From contig CM061918.1 in the NCBI GenBank assembly GCA_031002005.1, positions 44,242,047 through 44,306,046 of the forward strand: 64,000 nucleotides of DNA, read 5' to 3'. The position numbers and the translations under genes were made by a program. Below are positions 55,140 to 64,000 of the stretch, piece after piece; within the stretch, counting starts at the first letter, position 1; each line of letters opens with the position of its first letter. The DNA comes from Vandiemenella viatica (lineage: Eukaryota; Arthropoda; Insecta; Orthoptera; Morabidae). Below the pieces are notes generated by a model that was not told the DNA's origin, ran no database searches, and worked only from the letters and a program-made list of their open reading frames with translations.

Positions 55140-55465
55140 TAGTAAAATGTAGCACTGAGGCTGTTTTTGCTTTGCTTTAATGCAGTCCCATAAATTACAA
55201 CATTTGGGATAGATTTCACGATCTGAATTTAGGAAAAGATTATTGAAATTTGGGGGAAGGTTAATGAACCACTCTGCCAAGAATAATTGTCAGTGGGAGG
55301 AGTTTAATTCCTCCCTGTTTGGCAATTGTTTCATGCATTGACTGAAGGAAATGATTAATCTGAAGTATAGATTGCTCTGAATGAAATTGCCACAATTGTG
55401 TTACTGTTTCCTGGGATACCATCGATGTCAGATTGTGAAAAATAAGAGTGATAAAATCTGATGGT
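55140..55465 (-). repeat. Right arm of the long inverted repeat in intron 3 of gene 2
   Basis: Inverse of the left arm at 52545-53600, uninterrupted. It shows what the left arm looked like before the insertion there. Confidence 0.75.
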
Positions 55466-55565
55466 TGCGACCAAGATTTTTCATAGTCTGTAAAAGTATT
55501 TTATTTGTAAGAATGTAGGTTTGATTCTGAATCTAGCTGTCCACCTGGTTTCTTTTCTGTATGGT

Positions 55566-55690
55566 ATAAAAATCAGTCCAGAAAATGCCGGGATGGTTCG
55601 TTGATAGTGCCATGGGCAGATTCCTCCCATTCCTTCTTGATAGTCCTTTCTTGGCCCTTATGACCTTGATGACAACGAATTGTGAATCCC
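55566..55690 (+). repeat. Decayed SINE fragment
   Basis: CAGTCCAGAAAATGCCGGGA, GCCATGGGCAGATTCCTCCC and ATGACCTTGATGACAACGAA follow the main SINE family order with many changes. Confidence 0.45.
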
Positions 55691-55919
55691 TATGTGTATT
55701 TTGCCATTGTTTCACATTTTATTTTTTTCTTAATATATTTGTTACTTATATTGTGTCCATATACAGTACAGTACATATGTTATGAAGAAGTTAGTAATTC
55801 AGATGTCATGTAGTCTTCACGGTAATTGTAATTATTATGCTTGAAGATTTCTTGGGCATGCAGCCGGGTCAATTGATCGCAGATGTACGAATTTTCGATG
55901 GAATAACATGCCATTATCT

Positions 55920-56400
55920 TCAGGTAGCGTCCACTGGTTGGCGTGAGGAGCGCAGTCCAGGATACGACTGCTGGTCTGCTCCGGGGGTGTCGTTATTTAT
56001 ACCCTCCGACCCCGCCCTCCCACTCCCCCCGCGGCGCTCCGATAGTGGGGGTGGTGCGTTGCAGCGCATCGAGCAGTGACCATCAATAGTTTGTACGCCT
56101 CCTCCGTCGCGCACAGTGCCTCGGCTCTGGTATTTGCGGAGCTGCTTCAATGCTGGGTTCCAAGCTTGGCTTAGTTGGAACCCATTGTCTTTGTTTATGA
56201 GGTTACTCCGTAGCCGGATCTCAATGGCTTCCTTATACATACAGTCTCAGAAGTGAGATGTGTTTCTCAAAACTTCGGTGTCCTCATATTTGATAGTATG
56301 CCGTGTCTTGAGACAATGTTCAGCAACTGGGGATTTTGACGGCTGCTGTAGCTCGGTGTGGCATTTTGTTCTCTTGTTCTCTACTCCGTTCTTCGATCAT
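55920..56400 (-). pseudogene. Penelope-like element, GIY-YIG endonuclease C-terminus
   Basis: The minus strand encodes PVAEHCLKTRHTIKYEDTEV, then, after one in-frame stop, MYKEAIEIRLRSNLINKDNG and FQLSQAWNPALKQL. This is the typical C-terminal part of the GIY-YIG endonuclease that Penelope-like retroelements carry after their reverse transcriptase (pattern AEH---TGH-I-FEDT-VL, KEAIEI-L-----N-DNG-LS-AW-P). The reverse transcriptase itself is missing, so the copy is 5'-truncated. The GC-rich 55980-56100 part is the 3' trailer. Confidence 0.75.
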
Positions 56401-56424
56401 GTGAATCTATGGAGTAAGACAATG

Positions 56425-56570
56425 GGTTCCAACTAAGCCAAGGTTGGAACACAGCATTGAAGTGGCTCTGGAGCAGACCAGCAGTCATGTCCTGGACTGC
56501 GCTCCTCACCAGTGGACGCTACCTGAAGACGATGGCATGTTACGCCGTGAAAACTTATGATAACACACAA
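56425..56570 (+). repeat. Inverted piece of the Penelope-like 3' end
   Basis: + strand copy of the same 3' region (GGGTTCCAACTAAGCC, GCAGACCAGCAG, GGACTGCGCTCCTCACCAGT, GGACGCTACCTGAAGA), lying just beyond and opposite to 55905-56180, so the two form a long hairpin. Confidence 0.7.
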
Positions 56571-56689
56571 TTTACTATCATAAATGATTGAACTTATCCA
56601 ATATAAAAAAATTGATGACAAGATTGAAGGCCAGTTACTTTTAAAGCTGTGGACTGCTAGTAGTACCAGTTTAAAAAATGAGGGGTGAT

Positions 56690-56835
56690 AAATAAGGTAA
56701 AAAATTACAGGCTGATTAGTTTGACATCAGTGGGAGGTAAATTAATAGGGGGATCAATATGCAAATGCATCAGAAATGTGTTTGAGGAACATAAATGGCT
56801 TTCAAGTCAACAACAGGGCTTTAGGCAAGGATATT
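56690..56835 (+). pseudogene. LINE reverse transcriptase fragment
   Basis: Reads VKNYRLISLTSVGGKLIGG, then FEEHKWLSSQQQGFRQG: the NYRPISLTS and QHGFR motifs of LINE reverse transcriptases (Jockey/CR1-like). Cut off by the mariner inserted at 56852. Confidence 0.75.
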
Positions 56836-56851
56836 AATTTTAATCTCAGTA

Positions 56852-58126
56852 CGAGGGTGGTCTGAAAAGTTTCCTACCTATCAAAGATACGAGACATTTT
56901 TTCTGATTTTTTTTTTTTTTTACTTTTCAACATAGTCTCCTTGTAACTCTACACACTTCTCCCAGCGATGCTCCCATCTCTGTAACCCGTACAAACAGTA
57001 CTCGGCGTTCTTCTCTGCATAATAATTGTTCATGAAGTTGATTGCCTCTTCATTTGATGAAAATCTGTCCTCCGTGCGCAATTTTTAGATGAGGGAACAA
57101 AAAGAAGTCACTTGGGGCTAGATCTGGTGAGTAAAGCGGATGGTCAAGCAGTTCAAACCGTAATTCGTGAATTTTAGCCATGGCAACCGCTGAGGTTGTC
57201 TTGGTGAAACAGGATTTTCCTTTTTTGCAAATGTTGCCGTTTTCCGCAAGTTCTACCATCAGCTTGTCAAGTAATGGTGCATAGTATGCTCCTGTAATGG
57301 TTTTTCCTTTTTGAAGGTAATCGATTAAAATAACTCCATGACTATCCCAAAAAACAGTCGCCAGCACTTTCCCAGCCGAGGAAACAGTTTTTGCTTTTTT
57401 GGAGCCAGTTTCCCCTTTGCAGTGCACTGTTTGGACTATTTTTGTTTCGGGCGTATAATGGTGTATCCAAGTTTCATCCACAGTAATTAATCGGCTCCAA
57501 AACTTGGATTTATTGTGCCTAAACAGCACAAACAGAGCGTTGGAAGTGTTCATTCGAACACTTTTTTGGTCTAATGTGAGCAAACGCGTCACCCAACGTG
57601 CGGACAGCTTTCTCATACCTAAATGTTGATTTAATATGTAACAAACACGTTCTTTTGAAATGTTCATAACCTCTGCTATCTCTCTCACTTTACTTGGCGG
57701 TCGTCTAGCACTAATTGGTGAACTTTGGTGATGTTTTTGTCTTTAGTTGCAGTTGTTTGACGTCCTGAACGTTCATCGTCTCCCAAGCTCTTACGGCCAC
57801 GTTTAAATTCAGCTGCCAAAAATTTCACTGTTGTAAGTTATGGTGCAGAGTCCCCATACACAGAATCCAACTCATTTTTGATTTGTGTAGGTGTATTGCA
57901 TTTCAAAAACAAATATTTAATGACAGCTCGATACTCGATTTTGTACATTTTCACAAAAACACTTACATCAACTCACTCAAACGACTGTTGCGTAACAACT
58001 GCACGTCCAAAATGGCTGAAATTTTGGTGAGTAACTGTGAACAGATAAACAACGAAATTCAGTAGCTTTTATTTACAAGTGCTGCCATCTTCACGTTGAG
58101 TTCGGAAACTTTTCAGACCACCCTCG
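56852..58126 (-). mobile_element. Mariner element, defective copy M3
   Basis: Inverted ends CGAGGGTGGTCTGAAAAGTT at the left and the inverse at the right, flanked by TA (56850-56851, 58127-58128). Same lineage as M2 at 44043-45306, opposite orientation. Inserted next to a LINE fragment in intron 3 of gene 2. Confidence 0.92.
57050..57950 (-). pseudogene. Mariner transposase, broken (M3)
   Basis: A 212-residue frame (57050-57688) begins in the second HTH (REIAEVMNISKERVCYILN) and includes WVTRLLTL, the first catalytic D (LITVDETWIHHYTPETK) and the third (YSPDLAPSDFFLFPHLK). The N-terminal HTH (57700-57950) is in another frame. In place of the second catalytic D the frame reads KGKSCFTKTTSAVAM: the DNA still contains CACCAAGACAAC (HQDN in another frame), so two small indels bracket the site and about 15 bp after it are gone. 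The C-terminus is also frameshifted (GGQIFIK). Not functional. Confidence 0.88.
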
Positions 58127-58990
58127 TAATTCCCATGAGAGGCCATTGCCAAGATTTTACTCTTACACAGCCCCTTTCTTGTAGAACTGGCAGATGAACT
58201 TACAATTAAAACATTTCTCAGTTTTAACTATAAGCATTAATGTTGCATCAGTTCTTTCTAAAGGTCAAATTACTAGTCATTCATCTTCTTTATTTATCAG
58301 AGTAGTGGAGTGCCATCTAGTGGGGCTGTTCTAAAACATTTTCTTCATTAAGACCGTAGTATATTTTCTCCCTGTTTCTTGCCATTGGTCCTTTCACACC
58401 TCAAATTACCTCATGTTTTATGAATCATAGAGCCCTAAAATTTGGGAGGAAGCTGTATTTCTCTCCGAGATAAATTTGAGTAAATGGAATTAACCCATCT
58501 TATAGATGGTTGTATTTATGAAAATAGCTTGATTACTGTGCCAGAGGAAGACAATTTGTAACAGGCCAGCAATATTTGAATCACAAGCCTGTCACTGAAG
58601 TGCCACCAGTAAGTGGTAGTTTTATAAAACATTACTTCAGTTTTTATTGCTTTATAAACTGAATCACTTAAAAAATCAATTGCCTTGCTTTTGCATTATT
58701 ATATTTCAAAAGTTAGAAGCCAATAAACTGCAAATTTTATATTACACTTCATTTTGTTGAGTCATAGCTAAATCATGATCACTTTTTTATCCTTTATTTG
58801 TATTTAAGCAGGCATTTAATATTTAATGCATTACTGTTTTAAATCGTCCTCAGCTACATAGTTTCTTAATGTTTTTATCCCGTGAGGAAAACTTTCAGGG
58901 CACCTGAAGCTGCATGTAATATATCTGGTGCTTGAGTTTTTGTGATTGATTATATTAGGCCTATATGATTCCAATTTCTTATTGCAACAG

Positions 58991-59098
58991 ACCGAAGTGG
59001 CCTCCTGTAAGAACACAGAAAGATTTATTGGAGAACTATAACTTCGAATACTCGCCAATCTACCCCAAAAAACCATGGGCAGATGAATTTTCAAAACT
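58991..59098 (+). CDS. Unknown protein (gene 2), exon 4
   Basis: 108 nt between TTATTGCAACAG and a GTAAGT donor; the first base completes a Lys codon from exon 3 and the exon ends in phase 2. Reads PKWPPVRTQKDLLENYNFEY, then SPIYPKKPWADEFSKL. Aromatic- and proline-rich, the best-conserved-looking piece of the protein. The downstream exon must begin with one base finishing a CT- codon (Leu); none was recognised before 64000, so the next intron is at least 4.9 kb. Confidence 0.75.
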
Positions 59099-59439
59099 GT
59101 AAGTTAATAATTTATATTTATATCTAGATTTGATAGCTTAAAAAAAACTCGGTGTTTCTGTTAAGTTCAAATACATTTTTTGCATTTTTATTTGTTTATT
59201 TTGGCTGCATATATATAATTTAAAAAATCTGTGAAGTCAGTTGTGTAGGTACAGTAATTTATGAATACCTGTATCTGAAAATGGAGTGGATCTTGCCCAT
59301 TATCTGCACCATAAGTTCTGGAATGTTTTAGCTTTTACGGATAAGCATGATTTATAATATACTTTAAAGAAAGTTAGTGAATAATTAAATGTCACTCTAA
59401 TATCTATAGAAGGAATTATTTTGGACCTGTCCCAGAGAA

Positions 59440-59580
59440 TGAGTGCTAATGCTCGTGTCTGACAATCAAGAGTATGCAGGTTGAAATCCATGTCTGACCA
59501 TCATAATTTAGGTTTTCCATGGTTTCTCAAAATCACTCTTGGGGAATGTCAGGATGGTCTTTTGGGTTTGGCCAAAAATA
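59440..59580 (+). mobile_element. tRNA-derived SINE, diverged 5' part
   Basis: TATGCAGGTTGAAATCCATG (B-box region), CATCATAATTTAGGTTTTCC, ATGGTTTCTCAAAATCACTC; tail lost. Confidence 0.6.
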
Positions 59581-60756
59581 AAGTTCCGATTAGGGATATA
59601 AATGAGTGAGTTCCCATCGCACGCCACATGTTAGTGCGGTACTAGTGCAGGAACATAAATACAAACTTACAATGATTTAGACATTTTTTTAGTATATACA
59701 CAATTTGGGAATCTGAGCACTCACACTGTGGTGTGTATGTTGTGTCTTCATATTTTTAATGTTTTTGCATGGTATTGCCTTCATTTGTGGCAAGTTATTG
59801 ATCCTCTTTCCTCATTTATAGACTTTTTTGTTGTATTTGATGTGCTTTGTTTCATAAGTTGGGAAAGAAAACATTGCTTCAATGGCAGCAAGATTGTGTA
59901 GTTTTAGAAATACATTGATGTTATGAGCACAGGGATTTTTTTTATTTTTTTTTTATTTTTTTTTTATTTTTTATTTTTTTTATATTGAGTCTGTAACTGG
60001 AAGAGTGTCTTGCGTGCTCATTTGGAGATGAGAAACACACTCATAGTCTCTTTTTTTTCTTCCATTCAGAATATTTTGTAATACAGTGTCTTGTCTGACA
60101 ATGCCCAGAACTTTGATTTCATCCCTTAAACATTTTCAAGATTTCTTTTTTCTGATGAGTTTCATCAAATAAGTTCAAGAAAAGACATTAAACTTCCATT
60201 TGAAATGGAAGAAATTCCATTTTCTGCTTCTCTGGGAACTGTACTGTAACCTCATTTTTTTCATACCTTCTGAATGAAAGATTTAATCCTTTTAAGGTTG
60301 CTTGTTTCTGTCTGTCAAACTCTCAGTACTTGTGATCCATTTAGTGTAGAAATTTGTATTTGTGCACTACTTTAGTTCTTTATAATGTTAACATGATTAT
60401 AACAAAATTTGAAATAATTGGAGGGGGAAGTGAAAGTGGTATAGTGTGGGGAGAGGGGTGGGATGGAAGGAAACATTTTATATAGACTGGTATCGAATAA
60501 AAGTTTGTCTCTCAAATGTTTGTATTTGTTTTTAATTCTGTGGTTTGTGTAAAACATAACAGTTATTTCTGAGGTCCAGAAATTCTTTCAAAATTATCAC
60601 TGATAAGCAGTTGGCTGAAGTATACAGACAAATGGTGATCTTTCTGGGGTTTATAATCTTTGAAAATTAGTGATTTTGACAAATTTGATACCATACCAGA
60701 CATTTTTTTAAGAAAAAACCTTGTATATCATTTGACTGAAAATTTGATTTATCAAG

Positions 60757-61855
60757 ATTCTGCAGCAGTTTTGGCACAATCAAACACATTCTTGCCCTGC
60801 GAGAACTAATTAGCCGTGCAAACGAATACCAGATACCTCTTTGTATAGCCATTATAGATTTTGAAAAGGCTTTTGATTCAATAAGTCACAAGGCTTGCAA
60901 GCCTTAACTGAACATGGCATGGATACAGCTTATATTAGAGTGCTCCATTACATCTATGTCACCTCCTCAGCCTTTGTCAACGTTAGAGAACCAACCACTG
61001 AGTTCAGCATCAAAAGAGGTGCTAAGCAAGGCGATCCCATCTCTCCAAAATTATTTTCAGCTATCTTGGAGATGGCAATGTCAAAGCTAGAATGGATGGA
61101 AAAGGGAATTGAATCAATGGCAGAAGACTTAACAACTTGAGATTTGCTGATGACATTGCACATGTTGCTAAATAATCTTGATGAACTCCAAACCTAGGTT
61201 GCTGACCTCACCTCCAAGTGTAAAGCAGTTGGCCTAAGAATGAATCTTTCAAAAACAAATGGGCCTTAGAGGTGAGTATAAACTAGATAATGTATCTTCA
61301 GAAAATTTCAGTGAATACATTTATCTTGACCAGCTTGTAAATATGAGAGGTGATGTAAGGTATAAAGTTTTCTGTTGCATCAAGCTGTGATGGCAAACAT
61401 TTGGAAGGTATTCTATTATCCTGAACTCTAAATTGCCCACAAATCAAAAGCAAATAGTTTGACCAGTGCATTCTTCCTTTGATGACATACAGCTGAGAGA
61501 TCTGAATTTACAGAAGGTACACTATGGACTGCCCGAAGAGCTATGGAAAGGCCATTGCTAGGCCTAACAACAAAAGACAAGAAAAGAACAACTGACATTA
61601 GGTCAGTTACAAAGGGCACAGACATCTTAGAGAAGACAGCATCCTTGAAGTGGCAATAGGCCGGCCATATTGTGTGGAGGGAAGACCAAAGATGGACAAA
61701 AACAGTGTTAGATTGGAGCCCAAGAGATAACCACCAGACTGATAGGACAAGGACATACACAGGGTTGTCGGAGTCAACTGGCTGAGGATCGCCCAAGATT
61801 GTTCGACCTGGAGGAATCTGCTCAAGTTCTACCTGAAATCGTGACTTTCTGAGGC
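60757..61855 (+). pseudogene. RTE-type LINE, reverse transcriptase and C-terminal relic
   Basis: + strand pieces follow the RTE order: SSFGTIKHILALRELISRAN, IPLCIAIIDFEKAFDS, FSIKRGAKQGDPISPKLFSA, then NLRFADDIAH (the catalytic FADD, reached only after a +1 shift at 61135), and a C-terminal region with a RAM(E)RPLLGLTTKDKKRT-like block and LFDLEES near 61800. Several stops and frameshifts. The endonuclease half is absent, so it is a 5'-truncated, inactive copy. Confidence 0.8.
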
Positions 61856-61859
61856 CACA

Positions 61860-63000
61860 TCAGTAAATGATTGAACTGGCTAGTAATAATAATGTGAAAA
61901 TATTTTTAAAAAATATTCTAAATTTTTTATAAGACCCACAGTTATTTTTTGACGTAATATATTTTTATTTATAAATAACATTTGAAAGACAAATTTGCAG
62001 AACGTGCAGAATTAACGTCTTATTGATTTTTCAGAAAAGTATTTAATTTTTTAACTTATTATTTTTTACAAAATTCATTTAGTGCACACAGTCTGAATAT
62101 GGAACCCTCAGTTTGTGAAAGTAACTCACACTTCACAATGCTAGTTACCAAATGGACTTCTTTTGGTTGGCGATAGGAGATGACAATTAAAAAATAAAGT
62201 GAACCTGATAATTTTACTTTGTGTTGCCTTTCAAATAAAAAATTGAAATAATTGGCAACAAGCCACGACAGTGATCACAATCAGCTAATAGTTTTAACGA
62301 CTTGACACAAAAATTACCAGTCGTTGACTGCCATTCTTTCGAGTGAAATAATTCAAATTTTAGAAATGTACTAGAGCCAACTTACACTTTGTATAGTACA
62401 TTACTGACCCAGTTTTGTACAGAATGCATTTAGGAAAGTTCCTGTGGACTGACCATACTAAACACCAAAACAGGAAAGAAACAGTGGCGATGATATCTAA
62501 TTGTAACACCACTAAATCTGAGTGAGGTATCAGCCCTCAACTGCTTGTTAAACTGAAACTTAAATTTTGTGAAACAGTTGCGACTTGTGTAACCATAACC
62601 TTCTCACTTTGTTGCAGCCCACAAATTATCTGATTTTTCAGTAAAAGCAAAAATGTGACAGAAAACTCTAAGAATAGTATTAATACTTAAGCTCAATCTG
62701 TTATAATTTATATGATTTAAACACACTGTTATAGTGTACAAAAGTCTTATGTGGCATCTATTGCCAAGTAACTGAACTATATCCGTGTGTATGAGAGCAA
62801 GAGAGCTATATGCATCTCTACAAAGATCAAAACAACAACTACGTTTTTCTTTGCCACATAGATTTTACGATTACTACTATGGGAACTTAATAGTATGTTA
62901 TAAACTCTCAATGTGCTACACTGTCTTGAGGACACTGTAATTTTTCGACATTTTGATAGACAATTATGTAACTTATGAATGTAGAAAATATCCTGTATAT
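61860..63000. other. AT-rich stretch, nothing assigned
   Basis: Presumably intron of gene 2. No coding or repeat feature could be supported. Confidence 0.4.
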
Positions 63001-63740
63001 TAATCCATGACTTAAGCCATCACTATGTGTAGTTTCTTGAAAACCATTAGTGTTTGTTTTGTCTGTGCACAGACTGACAAAAATAACGAAATTTACACTT
63101 TTAATCTCCGATTCACAGAAGCCTTTGTAATTGACTGAGTTAAAAGGTATTTTGTATATTAACTATTGCCATATACTGTTACTACATTTAGCTTCATTGA
63201 AATCCATTAATCAGTTCTTGTGGAATGGTTACACAGGCAGGCCAAAATTTCTGAATTGACAGTTTTGGTCCCAGTGTGTACAAGAATTACGTTACAAATC
63301 TGGCTAGAAAGTACTTGGAATGTTAACATATCACATAAGCCATCACTGTGAACAGCTTTGTCAAAATTTGTACTGTAGTTGACATTTGGGACAGACACAA
63401 AAATTTCAGAATATTTTGTTTTTATCTCGATGACATTGGGCTATCATTTCTAATTTTGATAAAAAGTATCTTATATGCTATCGTTATGTGCAATCTCGTT
63501 GTAATCTGTCGATTTGTTTTTGTGTGTGCACGGACAGACAAACCCTTCATATTTTACAGCTGTGGCCACTGTATCATTGGAAAGTATATTACCAAACTGG
63601 ATAAAAATTACCTCGTGTTTTAACTAGTGACATAAGCTAGCGCTATTAGCTGTTTCATTTAAATTGGGCAGTTTTTGTGTAATGCACAGATAGAGATAAA
63701 TTCCCAATTTTAGGGTTATGGCATCTCTGTCATCAGTATT
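63000..63740. repeat. Degenerate ~150-bp tandem repeat
   Basis: Blocks resembling ACATAAGCCATCACT(A/G)TG and a TTTGT-TGTGTGCACGGACAGACAAA-type block recur at about 63015, 63178, 63336, 63472 and 63627, spacing 136-163 bp. Strongly diverged. Confidence 0.45.
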
Positions 63741-63799
63741 GAGTGTTGCAATTACTCTGTGTGAAATTTATGTTCAGACACAACTACTTACAATTTTTC

Positions 63800-63935
63800 T
63801 GTACAGAAGGGAAAGATAAAATACAACCATCACTCATTAGATTTGATGACAGGAGGGCAGCGGCAACAAGAAATAGCTCCAGAATACAATATTTTGGGCT
63901 ATGCCCTTACCTATGAATGTTTCTATTTTCATGAT
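63800..63935 (+). repeat. Arm of family R1
   Basis: GAAGGGAAAGATAAAATACA, CCATCACTCATTAGAT, AGGAGGGCAGCGGCAACAAG and TTTTGGGCTATGCCC match the R1 arms. The partner arm, if any, would lie beyond the window. Confidence 0.65.
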
Positions 63936-64000
63936 TAAGAGCACTGTCCAAAACATTATTTTTGTGAGTTTGTGCACTGTTTTTGTTTCTCCTGCCTTCC

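Noticed and set aside
63348..63623. 91-codon + strand frame as a further exon of gene 2
   Set aside because: It overlaps the degenerate tandem array, and no acceptor with the required phase was found.

Overview
This is eukaryotic nuclear DNA, most probably from an insect with a large, repeat-rich genome. Spliced exons with GT-AG borders, long AT-rich introns, tRNA-derived SINEs with arthropod-type bodies, and mariner, hAT, PIF/Harbinger, Transib-like, Ty3/gypsy, Jockey-type, RTE and Penelope-like elements all point that way. The SINE family (tRNA-like head, conserved body, tail ending in a CGTCGACGAGGCGTAAA-like motif) suggests a polyneopteran-type insect, but the species cannot be fixed from sequence alone. 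No CRISPR array, operon or rRNA gene is visible.

Host genes. (1) A C2H2 zinc-finger gene lies on the + strand at 782-14497. Its last four coding exons are in the window. They carry ten fingers, counting one begun upstream, joined by three phase-2 introns, and end at a TAA at 14495-14497. (2) A gene of unknown function begins on the + strand at the ATG at 50379. Four coding exons (50379-59098) are in phase and the gene runs off the right end. (3) A GC-rich stretch at 39241-40415 has a TATA box, possible splice sites and a poly(A) signal, and may be a small transcription unit. (4) On the - strand at 45384-45482 there is a likely first coding exon encoding a signal peptide.

Mobile DNA fills most of the rest. 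1-15 kb: zinc-finger introns holding a fold-back element, an intact mariner (8733-10066) and a shrunken Ty3/gypsy copy (11440-13233). 15-27 kb: a Jockey-like LINE fossil carrying several nested insertions, and a PIF/Harbinger element sitting inside another element. 27-38 kb: three-deep nesting, including a 1.76-kb element with 35-bp perfect inverted repeats that begin with the heptamer CACAGTG and a CGTCG target duplication (Transib-like), several hAT-type non-autonomous elements with recognisable 8-bp duplications, and a fold-back element whose removal heals a LINE reading frame. 41-49 kb: a hAT transposase relic, a broken mariner, and an inverted second copy of a 1.3-kb repeat. 50-64 kb: gene 2, whose third intron carries long inverted repeats, a Penelope-like 3' end, a LINE fragment and a third mariner, followed by an RTE relic and a degenerate tandem array.

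I see no evidence that the genes act together as one system. The most notable signals are the Transib-like element with V(D)J-like termini, the intact mariner, and the small secreted-peptide exon.
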